DNA from: Bacteroidales bacterium UBA6244
Lineage (GTDB): Bacteria > Bacteroidota > Bacteroidia > Bacteroidales > F082
Direction: 5' to 3'
Length of the DNA: 35,896 nucleotides
Assembly (NCBI GenBank): GCA_002440885.1
Contig: DJVY01000156.1
Span: forward strand, 2,431-38,326
Shown here: in pieces, positions 7,423 to 15,675 of the stretch
Layout: each line of letters begins with the position of its first letter
Position numbering within the stretch: position 1 is the stretch's first letter
Notes under the pieces: generated by a model
Database searches by the model: none
What the model was told of the DNA's origin: nothing
What the model saw: only the letters and a program-made list of their open reading frames with translations
Position numbers and translations under genes: made by a program

Positions 7423-8202
7423 ATGAAAGCCTTCGGAATTTGTATGCAAAGCCTTTTGGCCGTGCGCCAGCAACCTTCGCACCGCAGTGAAATGACTAAC
7501 CAGTTGTTGTTTGGTGAGTTGATGTATGTGCTCGACAAGTTGGATTCATGGTTTTTAATAGTTTCTGTTCATGACAATTACGAAGGTTGGGTTGATTTGA
7601 GGCAGGTTGCTTTGTTGCCGGAGGAAGAATTTATTTCGTTGAATCGGTCTCCTGCTGCCTGCCTGACAAGTTTGCATGGCCGGGCATTGTGCACCGGACG
7701 ACCTGACATCCACTTGTTGCTGGGAAGTAAGTTGCCGTGGGCAAGTGAAAACAAACTGGTGATTTCAGGTGAAACGTATACCATCGATGGTGAAATAGGC
7801 CAACCCGATGAGCAGTTAAATGCTGAGCAATTGGTGGGTGATGCCCGTCGGTTTCTGGGGAGTCCTTACCTGTGGGGAGGGCGGTCTCTTTTTGGGATCG
7901 ACTGTTCCGGCCTGGTACAGGTGGTGTTTGGATTGCAAGGAATCAACTTGCCACGGGATTCTTCCATGCAGGTGCGGCAGGGACATTCCGTCGATTTTAT
8001 CAGCGAAGCCATGGCCGGCGATTTGGCGTTTTTCGATAACCAGGAAGAGGAAATTGTCCATGTTGGCATGATGGTCGACAGCCGTACTGTTATTCATGCC
8101 TCTGGCGAAGTGCGTATCGATGGCATCGATCACTATGGCATTTACAATGCCCAAAGCCAAAGCTATTCTCATAAATTGCGTATAATCAAACGACTAAGTT
8201 AA
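7423..8202 (+). CDS. NlpC/P60 family peptidase with N-terminal SH3-like region
   Basis: A 259-residue protein. Residues 1-125 resemble bacterial SH3b domains (a GWVDLRQV segment), as in YkfC-type gamma-D-glutamyl-L-diamino acid endopeptidases. The NlpC/P60 domain follows (about 133-259) with catalytic Cys161 in IDCSGLVQ, His213 in VHVGMM and a third polar position at His225 in IHASG. It should cleave peptidoglycan stem peptides. No signal peptide is obvious, so it may act on imported muropeptides in the cytoplasm, as YkfC does, in cell-wall recycling. Divergent from the PgpH-like gene 60 bases away. The catalytic residues look complete. Confidence 0.9.
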   Translation: MKAFGICMQSLLAVRQQPSHRSEMTNQLLFGELMYVLDKLDSWFLIVSVHDNYEGWVDLRQVALLPEEEFISLNRSPAACLTSLHGRALCTGRPDIHLLLGSKLPWASENKLVISGETYTIDGEIGQPDEQLNAEQLVGDARRFLGSPYLWGGRSLFGIDCSGLVQVVFGLQGINLPRDSSMQVRQGHSVDFISEAMAGDLAFFDNQEEEIVHVGMMVDSRTVIHASGEVRIDGIDHYGIYNAQSQSYSHKLRIIKRLS

Positions 8203-8366
8203 CAATTGTACTTGTGGTAATTGAATTGTCCTGATTTTTTAGCTGTGTTTCTTCCTGCTCATCCGATTTCTTTCAACTATATCGTATTAATATCACTACT
8301 TTGGCATAGTTTCTGATAGGGGAGAAGTCAAAATTCCTATCATTAACAATTTAAAAAGTAGAAGAA

Positions 8367-8714
8367 ATGGTATTACCAACAAATTTGAAACATGTGGCCA
8401 CGGCTGCCGAGCACGCTGAAGTGCTGAAGAATCACACCAATGTAATGATTTGCTGCGGTCGCATGGGCCCTATGTGTTTACCTGTTTACGACATCATGGA
8501 AGAGTTGCAGGATGAGTACACCCACGTTGAATTCAGAGACATGATGTTCGACAGCCCCGAAGCCGCCGTTATCCGCAATCACCCGGCTTGTCGCAGCTTC
8601 ATGGGATTGCCATTCACTGTTTATTACAAGAACGGAGAGTTGGTGGCAGCTACCAGCAGCATTCAAAACAGAGATCAGATTACCACCATTCTTGACAAAG
8701 AATTTGGAGCATAG
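8367..8714 (+). CDS. Atypical thioredoxin-like protein (CC-x6-C active site)
   Basis: A 115-residue soluble thioredoxin-fold protein. Where a thioredoxin has WCGPC, it has ICCGRMGPMCLP: Cys29, Cys30 and Cys37. By alignment to the helix that follows (CLPVYDIMEEL), Cys37 takes the place of the second active-site Cys, and the first is replaced by Gly34. The cis-Pro segment is kept (GLPFTVYY), and an extra Cys75 is present. It lies 45 bases upstream of a thioredoxin-reductase-like gene, so it is the likely redox partner. Family members of this type are usually annotated only as thioredoxin family protein. The nucleophile is most likely Cys29 or Cys30, which is inference. Confidence 0.85.
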   Translation: MVLPTNLKHVATAAEHAEVLKNHTNVMICCGRMGPMCLPVYDIMEELQDEYTHVEFRDMMFDSPEAAVIRNHPACRSFMGLPFTVYYKNGELVAATSSIQNRDQITTILDKEFGA

Positions 8715-8759
8715 GCAGGTATCACGGTTTATAATTGAACGAAATAATTGAAGTGCTCA

Positions 8760-9689
8760 ATGGAACACAAAACATTTGATGCAATCGTCATTGGCGGCGG
8801 GGCAGCAGGGTTAACTGCCGGAATATACCTGGCCAGGGCCAAATCGAAAGCGGTTATTCTTGACACAGGAACGATTGGCGGACAGCTTGTGTTGACGCAT
8901 GAAGTGGCCAACTACCCGGGAGTAGAATCCACTTCGGGCTATCAGCTGGCCTCCACCATGAAAAAGCAGGCTAAAACCTTTGGATGTGAAATAAAATCCA
9001 ATTTGTCGATTACCGATATTAACCTCGGTGGTGAATTGAAAGAAGTAATTGTAAACGACAAGCTAATCTATCAGGCTAAAACACTGATTATTGCAACAGG
9101 AGGTCGTTCGCGCATGCTTCAGGTTCCCGGCGAATCGCAACTCAAGGGGCGGGGCATTTCCTATTGTGCTACCTGCGATGGTGACTTTTTTCAGGATAAG
9201 GAAATTTTTGTTGTAGGTGGCGGCAACTCCGCTCTTGAGGAAGCCGTGTCGCTTACCAAATACGCTTCAAAAGTGACAATTATTCATCAGTTTGATCATT
9301 TTCAGGCTTTTGAACATGCCATCGAAGAGGCCAAAAGCAACCCCAAAATTGATTTTATTCTTGAATCGAAGATCACAGAATTTATAGGCACAGACAAGCT
9401 GGAGTCGATCCGCTATAAAAACCTGAGGACAGGGGAGGTATTTCACCGTCCTATCGATGGCGTGTTTATTTTTATTGGTTACGAAGCCAATACCGACATG
9501 TTTCACGATAGCGAACTGAAGCTTAACCAATGGAACGAAGTGGAAGCCGATGAATTAATGAAAACCAATATCGATGGGGTATTTGTTGCCGGCGACAACA
9601 GAGCCAAGAAATACCGCCAAATCACAACAGCTGTTGCCGATGGAACTATTGCTGCCCTATCGGCGTTGGATTACATTCATAATCACTAA
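8760..9689 (+). CDS. Thioredoxin reductase-like flavoprotein
   Basis: A 309-residue protein starting at ATG 8760. The longer frame begins at TTG 8748. The FAD-binding motif GGGAAGLTAGIYLARA is at the N-terminus, the redox pair CATCDG (Cys136, Cys139) is in the middle, a second Rossmann motif GGGNSALEEA follows, and the C-terminal FAD motif is near GVFVAGDNR. This is the low-molecular-weight thioredoxin reductase layout. The HRRxxxR motif that binds the NADPH 2'-phosphate in E. coli TrxB is replaced by HQFDHFQ (Gln177, Phe178, Gln182), so NADPH preference is doubtful. With the upstream atypical thioredoxin it probably forms a dedicated redox pair. A strong terminator follows. Confidence 0.9.
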   Translation: MEHKTFDAIVIGGGAAGLTAGIYLARAKSKAVILDTGTIGGQLVLTHEVANYPGVESTSGYQLASTMKKQAKTFGCEIKSNLSITDINLGGELKEVIVNDKLIYQAKTLIIATGGRSRMLQVPGESQLKGRGISYCATCDGDFFQDKEIFVVGGGNSALEEAVSLTKYASKVTIIHQFDHFQAFEHAIEEAKSNPKIDFILESKITEFIGTDKLESIRYKNLRTGEVFHRPIDGVFIFIGYEANTDMFHDSELKLNQWNEVEADELMKTNIDGVFVAGDNRAKKYRQITTAVADGTIAALSALDYIHNH

Positions 9690-9746
9690 CAAGACATTAG
9701 TCAGCTAATCAGCAGTGGTTTAATGTAGCCAGCATAATTTATTCAG

Positions 9747-9795
9747 GCCTCCCTTATTTTGATTTCTTATAAATTGAAATGAGGGAGGCTTTTTT
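9747..9795 (+). terminator. Terminator of the thioredoxin-like/reductase operon
   Basis: A long stem of about 19 bp, with a few G-T pairs, joins 9747-9765 with 9771-9789 around a short loop. A T run follows at 9790-9795. Confidence 0.93.
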
Positions 9796-9831
9796 CGTGG
9801 CATAAACAAGCCCTGCTAAACAAAAACGAAA

Positions 9832-9839
9832 TACATTTG
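9832..9839 (+). promoter_or_regulatory. -7 promoter element of the FMN riboswitch transcript
   Basis: TACATTTG matches TAnnTTTG. It ends 8 bases before the first base of the aptamer P1 stem, so transcription would begin almost exactly at the riboswitch. Confidence 0.75.
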
Positions 9840-9847
9840 CCGCGACA

Positions 9848-9964
9848 TTTATTCAGGGCAGGGTGTAATTCCCGACCGGCGGTGATAGTCCGCGACTCCC
9901 CCTAAAAAGGGACTGACCCGGTGAAATTCCGGAGCCGACAGTAAAGTCTGGATGGAAGAATAAA
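9848..9964 (+). promoter_or_regulatory. FMN riboswitch (RFN element) aptamer
   Basis: The closing P1 stem TTTATTC (9848-9854) / GAATAAA (9958-9964) frames the conserved core of the RFN element. Visible blocks are AGGGCAGGGTGTAATTCCC, GACCGGCGGTGATAGTCCG, GACCCGGTGAAATTCCGG, and GCCGACAGTAAAGTCTGGAT. These are the invariant segments that build the six-helix FMN pocket. It stands directly upstream of a TonB-dependent receptor gene, with an intrinsic terminator between them, so FMN is expected to switch off receptor expression. Confidence in the identity is very high. Confidence 0.97.
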
Positions 9965-10062
9965 TGGTGAGTCAATTGACGAAGACCTCCTACTTTTGGG
10001 TGTTTTCGTAAACAAGTGTGCCGCTTGCGGTGAGCCTTGTTGTGGTTGTCTGTTATACCAAT

Positions 10063-10090
10063 CTGCCCTGAATGCCTGTCAGGGTTTTTT
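10063..10090 (+). terminator. Riboswitch expression platform: conditional terminator
   Basis: CCCTGA (10066-10071) pairs with TCAGGG (10079-10084) around a 7-base loop and is followed by six T, 18 bases before the receptor ATG. Bases 10063-10073 are perfectly complementary over 11 bases to 9851-9861 in the 5' strand of the aptamer, so the same bases can form either the terminator or an antiterminator. This fits a transcriptional off-switch at high FMN. Confidence 0.85.
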
Positions 10091-10108
10091 ATTTTAAATT
10101 CAATACAA

Positions 10109-12679
10109 ATGAAAAAGATTGGTTTATTTACATTGCTTGTTTTCAGTTATTTTATGATGTTTTCGCAGTCCGTTATTGTTGGATATGTTCTGGATGGCGA
10201 AACACAAAAGCCTTTAAGAAATGTTCAGGTAACCCTAAAAGGTAGTGCAGAGGGCACACTGTCCGATGACATTGGTTTTTTTAGTCTTAATGCACACGGA
10301 GAAAAAGCATTACTGGCACTGGTGCATGTTGGTTATCATCCTTTTGAGTCGGGTTTTTCACTCCACAGTGATACAGTTCGCTTAGGCGACATTCAGCTCA
10401 GACCTTTTCCTATTGATTTAGATGAAATAACCATTTCGGGTGGTCTTGTCACCGAAACAACAACACCCGTTACCATCGCCACCATCAGCTCGGTTACCTT
10501 GCAGACTGAACTTGGCGACAGACCTTTGCCACTGGTTATGAACACGGTCCCCGGAGTTTACAGTTCCAGAACCGGTGGTGGAAGCGGCGACGCTGTGATG
10601 TCCATCAGGGGGTTTAACCAGGAAAATATCGGTATACTATTAAATGGCATACCCATCAGCAGCGTCGAAAACGGTCTGGTTTACTGGAATAACTGGCTCG
10701 GACTGAGCAAGGCGATGGCTGAAATCCAGATCCAAAAAGGACCGGGGGTTTCCAATGCGGCCATCAACGCTGTGGGAGGAAGTTTAAATATTGTAACCAC
10801 CTCTCCATCTGACTCCTCATCCTATGCCCTAAGTTACGGGGTCACTTCTTATGGAAACCAGCAGTTGGCTTTTGAAGTTAATTCCGGGGTGATGAAAAAC
10901 GGGTGGAATGTGGCCTTCAGAGGCAGCAGGTTAAGTGGACCAGGTTACATTGATGCCACTTACGTTAATGCATGGTCCTATTTCCTTGCCATGAACAAAA
11001 CCTTGTCCGAAAAAAGCAAACTGACCATCACTTTATTGGGGACACCTGAATACCATGGTCAGCGAACGATAAAAATTACTGACGAAGAGCACCGATACTA
11101 TGGCAACCTGTACAACAAAGATTGGGGTGGTTTAAATGGCGAAATTAAAAATGCTTCTGAGAATTTCTATCATAAGCCGTTTTTAAGTTTAAACCACTAT
11201 TACACAGCCAACAGCAGAACAATTTGGGCGAGTGCCTTTTATATTTCCGTCGGCAACGGTGGCGGCAAGTGGTCAGAAAGTTTCAATTATGCGCCATCCA
11301 TTTTTGAATACCGCAATTCTTCGGGGCAAATTGATTGGACTACGATTTACGATGAAAATGCCGGCAACACTTCCTATTACCGGTTAGCCAACGGAGACTC
11401 GGTGAGCGGATATTCTGTTCGTGCAGCGACACACTTTTTGGCCAGCCATATCCAAACAGGGCTGATGTCGACTTTACGTCACCAACTTACTGAGCATTGG
11501 TTGCTTACTGCAGGATTTCATTACCGCTATTTCAAATCAGATGTCAGAGAGAAATTAACCGATTTGATGGGAGGGCGCTTTTTCATCGATGATTACGCCT
11601 GGGCTGTTGATGGCGTGGCTGGTCGCGATCAGCTCAAATATCCGGGCGACATCATTAAAGTGGATAACAGCGCATTGGTGCATTTTGGCAATGTATTCGC
11701 CAAAGCGGCTTTTAACGGTGAATCGGTGAATGCTTTTTTTGCTATCGGATTGAATGCCAATACCTATCAGCGTATCGACAGGTATAACTATGTGGCGAAT
11801 CAAAAAAGCGAAGTCGTGAACAGAGCAGGATTTGATATCAGAGGAGGTTTGTCCTATACCTTTTATATAGCCCATCAACTGTATGCCAATACGGCTTTCC
11901 TTTCACGTGCACCTTATTATAAGTATGTTTTTGGAAATTTTACCAATGTCCCTGTCAGCAACATTAAAAACGAGCATATCAGCACTTTTGAGCTGGGATA
12001 CCGTTACAATTCCAGAAAATTGAAAGCAGAGCTAAACGGTTTTTACACCGACTGGGGCAATGTGTCCATGTTGTCGAATGAGTATGTGCAGCTCGAGGAC
12101 AACCAACAGTCGAGGGCTATGGTAAACGGTCTGCATGCCGTTCACATGGGGGTTGAAGCTACACTGGATTACCGGTTGGGGAAAAGTGCACAGGTCGGCA
12201 TACTGGCTTCTGTTGGAGATTACCGATGGAAAAATGATATCCAGGCCACGTTACTAAACAACGACAACGTAGTTACAGACACCATTATGGTGATGGCTAA
12301 AAATCTGAAAGTAGGTGGAACTGCTCAGCAACAAGTAGGCGCTCATATGACATTGAGGGTGTTAAAACTGTTCGAGGTGAAGGCCGAGTGGGTGTATTAC
12401 AACGAATTCTACGCCATGTTCGATCCGGTTACCCGCGATAACCCAGCCGACAGAAGTCAACCATACAAGATACCTGCTTTTCAAACCGTCAATGTGTTTG
12501 CCACTTATCATGGAAAAGTGCTCGGTACGCCGCTGCAAATACAGTTCAATGTAAACAACGTGTTCAACGACATACACCTGGTTTACGCTGTTGATGGTGC
12601 GAACCATGACCTGTCATCGGTAAGCGGGTTCTGGTCGTTTGGTCGCACTTTTGATGTGATGTTAAAGCTTCAGTTTTAA
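10109..12679 (+). CDS. TonB-dependent outer-membrane receptor under FMN riboswitch control
   Basis: An 856-residue receptor. ATG 10109 is chosen because the longer frame from 10037 would cover the riboswitch terminator. The signal peptide ends near residue 21. A carboxypeptidase-regulatory-like domain follows (about 22-100, GYVLDGETQKPLRNVQVTLKG), then the plug (about 110-230, with GGGSGDAVMSIRGFNQEN and NGLVYWNNW), then a 22-strand-type barrel ending in an aromatic residue (KLQF). It should import a ligand with TonB energy. The FMN riboswitch upstream points to a flavin (riboflavin, FMN or FAD) as ligand. The riboswitch is seen; the substrate is inference. It is a paralogue of the next gene, which has no riboswitch. 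Confidence 0.93.
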   Translation: MKKIGLFTLLVFSYFMMFSQSVIVGYVLDGETQKPLRNVQVTLKGSAEGTLSDDIGFFSLNAHGEKALLALVHVGYHPFESGFSLHSDTVRLGDIQLRPFPIDLDEITISGGLVTETTTPVTIATISSVTLQTELGDRPLPLVMNTVPGVYSSRTGGGSGDAVMSIRGFNQENIGILLNGIPISSVENGLVYWNNWLGLSKAMAEIQIQKGPGVSNAAINAVGGSLNIVTTSPSDSSSYALSYGVTSYGNQQLAFEVNSGVMKNGWNVAFRGSRLSGPGYIDATYVNAWSYFLAMNKTLSEKSKLTITLLGTPEYHGQRTIKITDEEHRYYGNLYNKDWGGLNGEIKNASENFYHKPFLSLNHYYTANSRTIWASAFYISVGNGGGKWSESFNYAPSIFEYRNSSGQIDWTTIYDENAGNTSYYRLANGDSVSGYSVRAATHFLASHIQTGLMSTLRHQLTEHWLLTAGFHYRYFKSDVREKLTDLMGGRFFIDDYAWAVDGVAGRDQLKYPGDIIKVDNSALVHFGNVFAKAAFNGESVNAFFAIGLNANTYQRIDRYNYVANQKSEVVNRAGFDIRGGLSYTFYIAHQLYANTAFLSRAPYYKYVFGNFTNVPVSNIKNEHISTFELGYRYNSRKLKAELNGFYTDWGNVSMLSNEYVQLEDNQQSRAMVNGLHAVHMGVEATLDYRLGKSAQVGILASVGDYRWKNDIQATLLNNDNVVTDTIMVMAKNLKVGGTAQQQVGAHMTLRVLKLFEVKAEWVYYNEFYAMFDPVTRDNPADRSQPYKIPAFQTVNVFATYHGKVLGTPLQIQFNVNNVFNDIHLVYAVDGANHDLSSVSGFWSFGRTFDVMLKLQF

Positions 12680-12899
12680 CCCTGCCTGTGGTTGCCTGAC
12701 CAGAGTAAAAAACTTATTAACATTTAAATTTCGTTACATGATTGGTTTACAATAATATGTAATTCTATTTTTAAGATTTAATGTAAAAAACGGTAAGAAA
12801 TGTTAATAATTATTAATAATGGCTTAATACGAACTTAGGTTGGATTGGATATTTTTACTCAAAATTTTAAACAATTGGATTAACCAAAAAACGTTACTT

Positions 12900-15587
12900 A
12901 TGAAAAGAAAAAATTTACTTCTAACTTTAATGCTGACTGTATTTTTTGCAGGGGCAACTTTAGCACAGGGTGTTGTTAAAGGGGTGGTACGAGATGCCGA
13001 CAGCAACGAAACCCTGATCGGGGCAACTATTACCGTGCCAAGTGATAAAACTGTCGGGACAACTACCGATGTGAACGGTAAATTCAGCCTTTCTTTGGCA
13101 GAAGGGAGTTATCAGCTCAGAATCAGTTACGTAGGTTATCTTGACAAAACTGTTGACGTAACTGTTGCTGCCAACAAACCAGCTGAAGTATTGGTGTTAC
13201 TTTCACCCAGTGCTATTGGTTTGGCCGGTATTGAAATTATGGCCGACAGGGCAACCGAAAGAAAAACCCCTGTGGCTGTTTCGAATCTCGACAGCAAGCA
13301 AATTGAAGAAATGTTGGGATCACAGGACATTCCCTTGGTGATGAACGTAACTCCTAACGTCTATTCAACCATGCAAGGTGGTGGTTCAGGCGATGCTCGT
13401 ATCAACGTGAGAGGTTTTAACCAAAACAACGTAGCCATCATGATTAACGGTATCCCTGTTAACGACATGGAAAATGGCTGGGTTTACTGGTCGAACTGGG
13501 ACGGAATCGGTGACGCTACTTCTTCCATTCAGATGCAGAGAGGTTTGAGCGCTGTTAACTTAGCCACTCCTTCTATCGGAGGTACAATGAACGTTATTAC
13601 CAGCCCTGCTGCCCAAGACGGTGGTATTAAATTTAAACAAGAATACGGCAGTGGAAACTTCCTGAAAACTACTGTTTATGGTAATACCGGATTAATTGAT
13701 GGTAAATATGCCGTAAGCGCCGCAGTGGTTAGAAAAACCGGTGATGGAGTTATTGACAAAACCTGGACAGATGCCTGGGCTTATTATTTTGGCGCAAGCT
13801 ACAACATCAGCGCAAAACACCGCTTAGAATTGTATGCCATGGGTGCTCCTCAGAAACACGGACAAAACCTTTACAAACAAAATGCTGCTGCTTATGATCA
13901 GGAGTATGCCAAAGATAAACTGGATTACGTACAGGAAGCACTTGACAAATTCCCACAGTCATGGGCTGGCCGCGAATACAACGAAAACTGGGGTGCTGTA
14001 AATCCATCCTACACTGGTCAGATGTATTACAACGGTTCAGTACACAGCCGTTACAGCACTGATTTTATTAACGAAAGAGAAAATTATTTCCACAAACCAT
14101 TGGCCAACTTAAACTGGTACGCTCAGTTTAACGACAAGATTTCACTGTTCACATCAGCTTATTACTCAGGTGGTAAAGGTGGTGGATCAGGTACAGCCGG
14201 TAGCATTAAATGGGATTATTCAGGCCCAAGCAGAACTGCTGACTGGAATGCTACCATCGCCAACAACACCAAAAGCGACACAGCTTTCGGTATCCTCAGA
14301 AACTCTGTTAACAATCAATGGACAGTTGGCGTAATCTCAAAATTGAAATGGGCTGTTAGCGAGAATTTCAACGCCTCGTTTGGTATTGATGGACGTACCG
14401 CTTCTATCGACCATTTTAGAGAAGTACGTGACCTTTTAGGTGGAAAATTCTTTGTTGATAAAAAGAATGATTTTGAATCCGGAGCCGAATATAACAAAGC
14501 TTTGGGCGACAAATTCGATTATGATTTCACCAATACCGTTAACTGGATGGGTGCTTATGCTCAGGGAGAATACACACGGGGAATTATGAGTATCTACGCC
14601 ACTGTAGGCTACTCGGCTGTAAAATACAACTACGTGAACCACTTCAAAAAAGACGATACAGGTGGTGAATTATCCTCAAATACCGAGTGGATCGCCGGTT
14701 ATCAGGCTAAGGGAGGTATTAACTTTAACCTGAGCCCAACCATCAGCGTTTACGCCAACGGAGGTTATGTATCTAAGGTGCCGATTTTTGACGCCGTAAT
14801 CAACGATATCGATGCCACCGTGGCCAAAGATCCTAAAAACGAAACTTTTACCTCAGCTGAAGCCGGTTTGAACTGGAGAAAAGCCAACCTCGCTGTGAGT
14901 GCAAACGTATATTATACCCAATGGAACAACAGAACCAGAAACATTGGAGTTCAATTGCCTGATGGATCAGAAGGTTTCGTGTTTATCACAGGTATGAACC
15001 AACAACACATGGGTCTCGAGTTAGAAGCTAACTATCAGGCAACCAAATGGCTAAGCATCTTATTGGCCGGATCAGTTAACGGATGGAAATATACCGACAA
15101 CGTAAGCGGTACATACAAGGATTACAGCAATCCGGATGTTGAAATAACTTATGACTACTACGTAAAAGACTTGAAAGTAGGGGATGCTCCTCAAACCCAG
15201 CTTATTTACGGATTAACCTTATTACCCATCAAAGGCTTGAGATTGCAAGCTATTGGTAAGTTCTATGCAGATTACTACGCCGACTGGGATCCATTTACCA
15301 GAACTGATGAAACCGACAAAGCGCAGGTATGGAAAACCCCTTCATACAATATCTTCGACCTGCATGCTTCATACGACCTTCCTTTGAAAGGAAAAGTTGG
15401 TGTTCAGATCTTTGCTCACGTGTTTAACTTGCTAGATCAGGTTTATATTCAGGATGCTACCGACAATAGCCCTTACAACGGTTATTACGGCCCAGACAAA
15501 GAGTATTCACATACAGCTATGTCAGCCGAAGTTTATTTAGGACTTCCCAGAACCTATAACTTTGGAATTCTGTTGAATATCAAATAA
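12900..15587 (+). CDS. TonB-dependent outer-membrane receptor, paralogue of the riboswitch-controlled receptor
   Basis: An 895-residue receptor starting at ATG 12900 (MKRKNLLLTLML). The longer frame starts with TTG. The signal peptide ends at about residue 23 (ATLAQ). A carboxypeptidase-regulatory-like domain, plug and beta-barrel follow. The plug shares GGGSGDA, RGFNQ, and the ENG-VYW-NW block with the upstream receptor, so the two form one subfamily. The 220-base AT-rich gap before it holds no riboswitch. A near-consensus -7 box TAGGTTGG at 12836 is possible, so separate transcription is likely. A strong terminator follows the gene. The ligand is unknown; relatedness and position suggest the same or a similar one. 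Confidence 0.92.
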   Translation: MKRKNLLLTLMLTVFFAGATLAQGVVKGVVRDADSNETLIGATITVPSDKTVGTTTDVNGKFSLSLAEGSYQLRISYVGYLDKTVDVTVAANKPAEVLVLLSPSAIGLAGIEIMADRATERKTPVAVSNLDSKQIEEMLGSQDIPLVMNVTPNVYSTMQGGGSGDARINVRGFNQNNVAIMINGIPVNDMENGWVYWSNWDGIGDATSSIQMQRGLSAVNLATPSIGGTMNVITSPAAQDGGIKFKQEYGSGNFLKTTVYGNTGLIDGKYAVSAAVVRKTGDGVIDKTWTDAWAYYFGASYNISAKHRLELYAMGAPQKHGQNLYKQNAAAYDQEYAKDKLDYVQEALDKFPQSWAGREYNENWGAVNPSYTGQMYYNGSVHSRYSTDFINERENYFHKPLANLNWYAQFNDKISLFTSAYYSGGKGGGSGTAGSIKWDYSGPSRTADWNATIANNTKSDTAFGILRNSVNNQWTVGVISKLKWAVSENFNASFGIDGRTASIDHFREVRDLLGGKFFVDKKNDFESGAEYNKALGDKFDYDFTNTVNWMGAYAQGEYTRGIMSIYATVGYSAVKYNYVNHFKKDDTGGELSSNTEWIAGYQAKGGINFNLSPTISVYANGGYVSKVPIFDAVINDIDATVAKDPKNETFTSAEAGLNWRKANLAVSANVYYTQWNNRTRNIGVQLPDGSEGFVFITGMNQQHMGLELEANYQATKWLSILLAGSVNGWKYTDNVSGTYKDYSNPDVEITYDYYVKDLKVGDAPQTQLIYGLTLLPIKGLRLQAIGKFYADYYADWDPFTRTDETDKAQVWKTPSYNIFDLHASYDLPLKGKVGVQIFAHVFNLLDQVYIQDATDNSPYNGYYGPDKEYSHTAMSAEVYLGLPRTYNFGILLNIK

Positions 15588-15600
15588 TTGACTTTATGGT

Positions 15601-15634
15601 AAAAAAAGCCTTCAGCAATGAAGGCTTTTTTTTT
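15601..15634 (+). terminator. Terminator after the second TonB receptor
   Basis: AAAAAAAGCCTTCA pairs with TGAAGGCTTTTTTT around a GCAA tetraloop, followed by more T. A GNRA loop on a 14-bp stem makes this a strong terminator, and the hairpin can act on either strand. Confidence 0.95.
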
Positions 15635-15635
15635 C

Positions 15636-15664
15636 TTTGAATAACTGGTTCGTTTTTTTATTTG
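15636..15664 (+). promoter_or_regulatory. Possible promoter of the hydrolase pair
   Basis: TTTG (15636-15639), a 17-base spacer, and TTTATTTG (15657-15664), one mismatch from TAnnTTTG. Transcription would start only a few bases before the ATG at 15676. It lies just after a strong terminator, which makes a new promoter here plausible. Confidence 0.35.
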
Positions 15665-15675
15665 CTACCATTTAT

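Noticed and set aside
7363..7482. N-terminal extension of the PgpH-like frame
   Set aside because: It covers the promoter TAACTTTG at 7383-7390 and the start of the divergent gene, and adds sequence unlike the family. ATG 7362 fits better.
8297..8303. TACTTTG as a promoter of the atypical thioredoxin gene
   Set aside because: It is one base short of the TAnnTTTG spacing and has no -33 box, so it was not listed as a feature.
10037..10108. Upstream extension of the first TonB receptor frame
   Set aside because: It runs through the riboswitch terminator hairpin and T run, lacks a signal peptide at its N-terminus, and ATG 10109 begins a clean signal sequence.
12680..12899. Possible second riboswitch before the second TonB receptor
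   Set aside because: The spacer is AT-rich and contains none of the FMN aptamer core blocks or any other aptamer recognised by eye.
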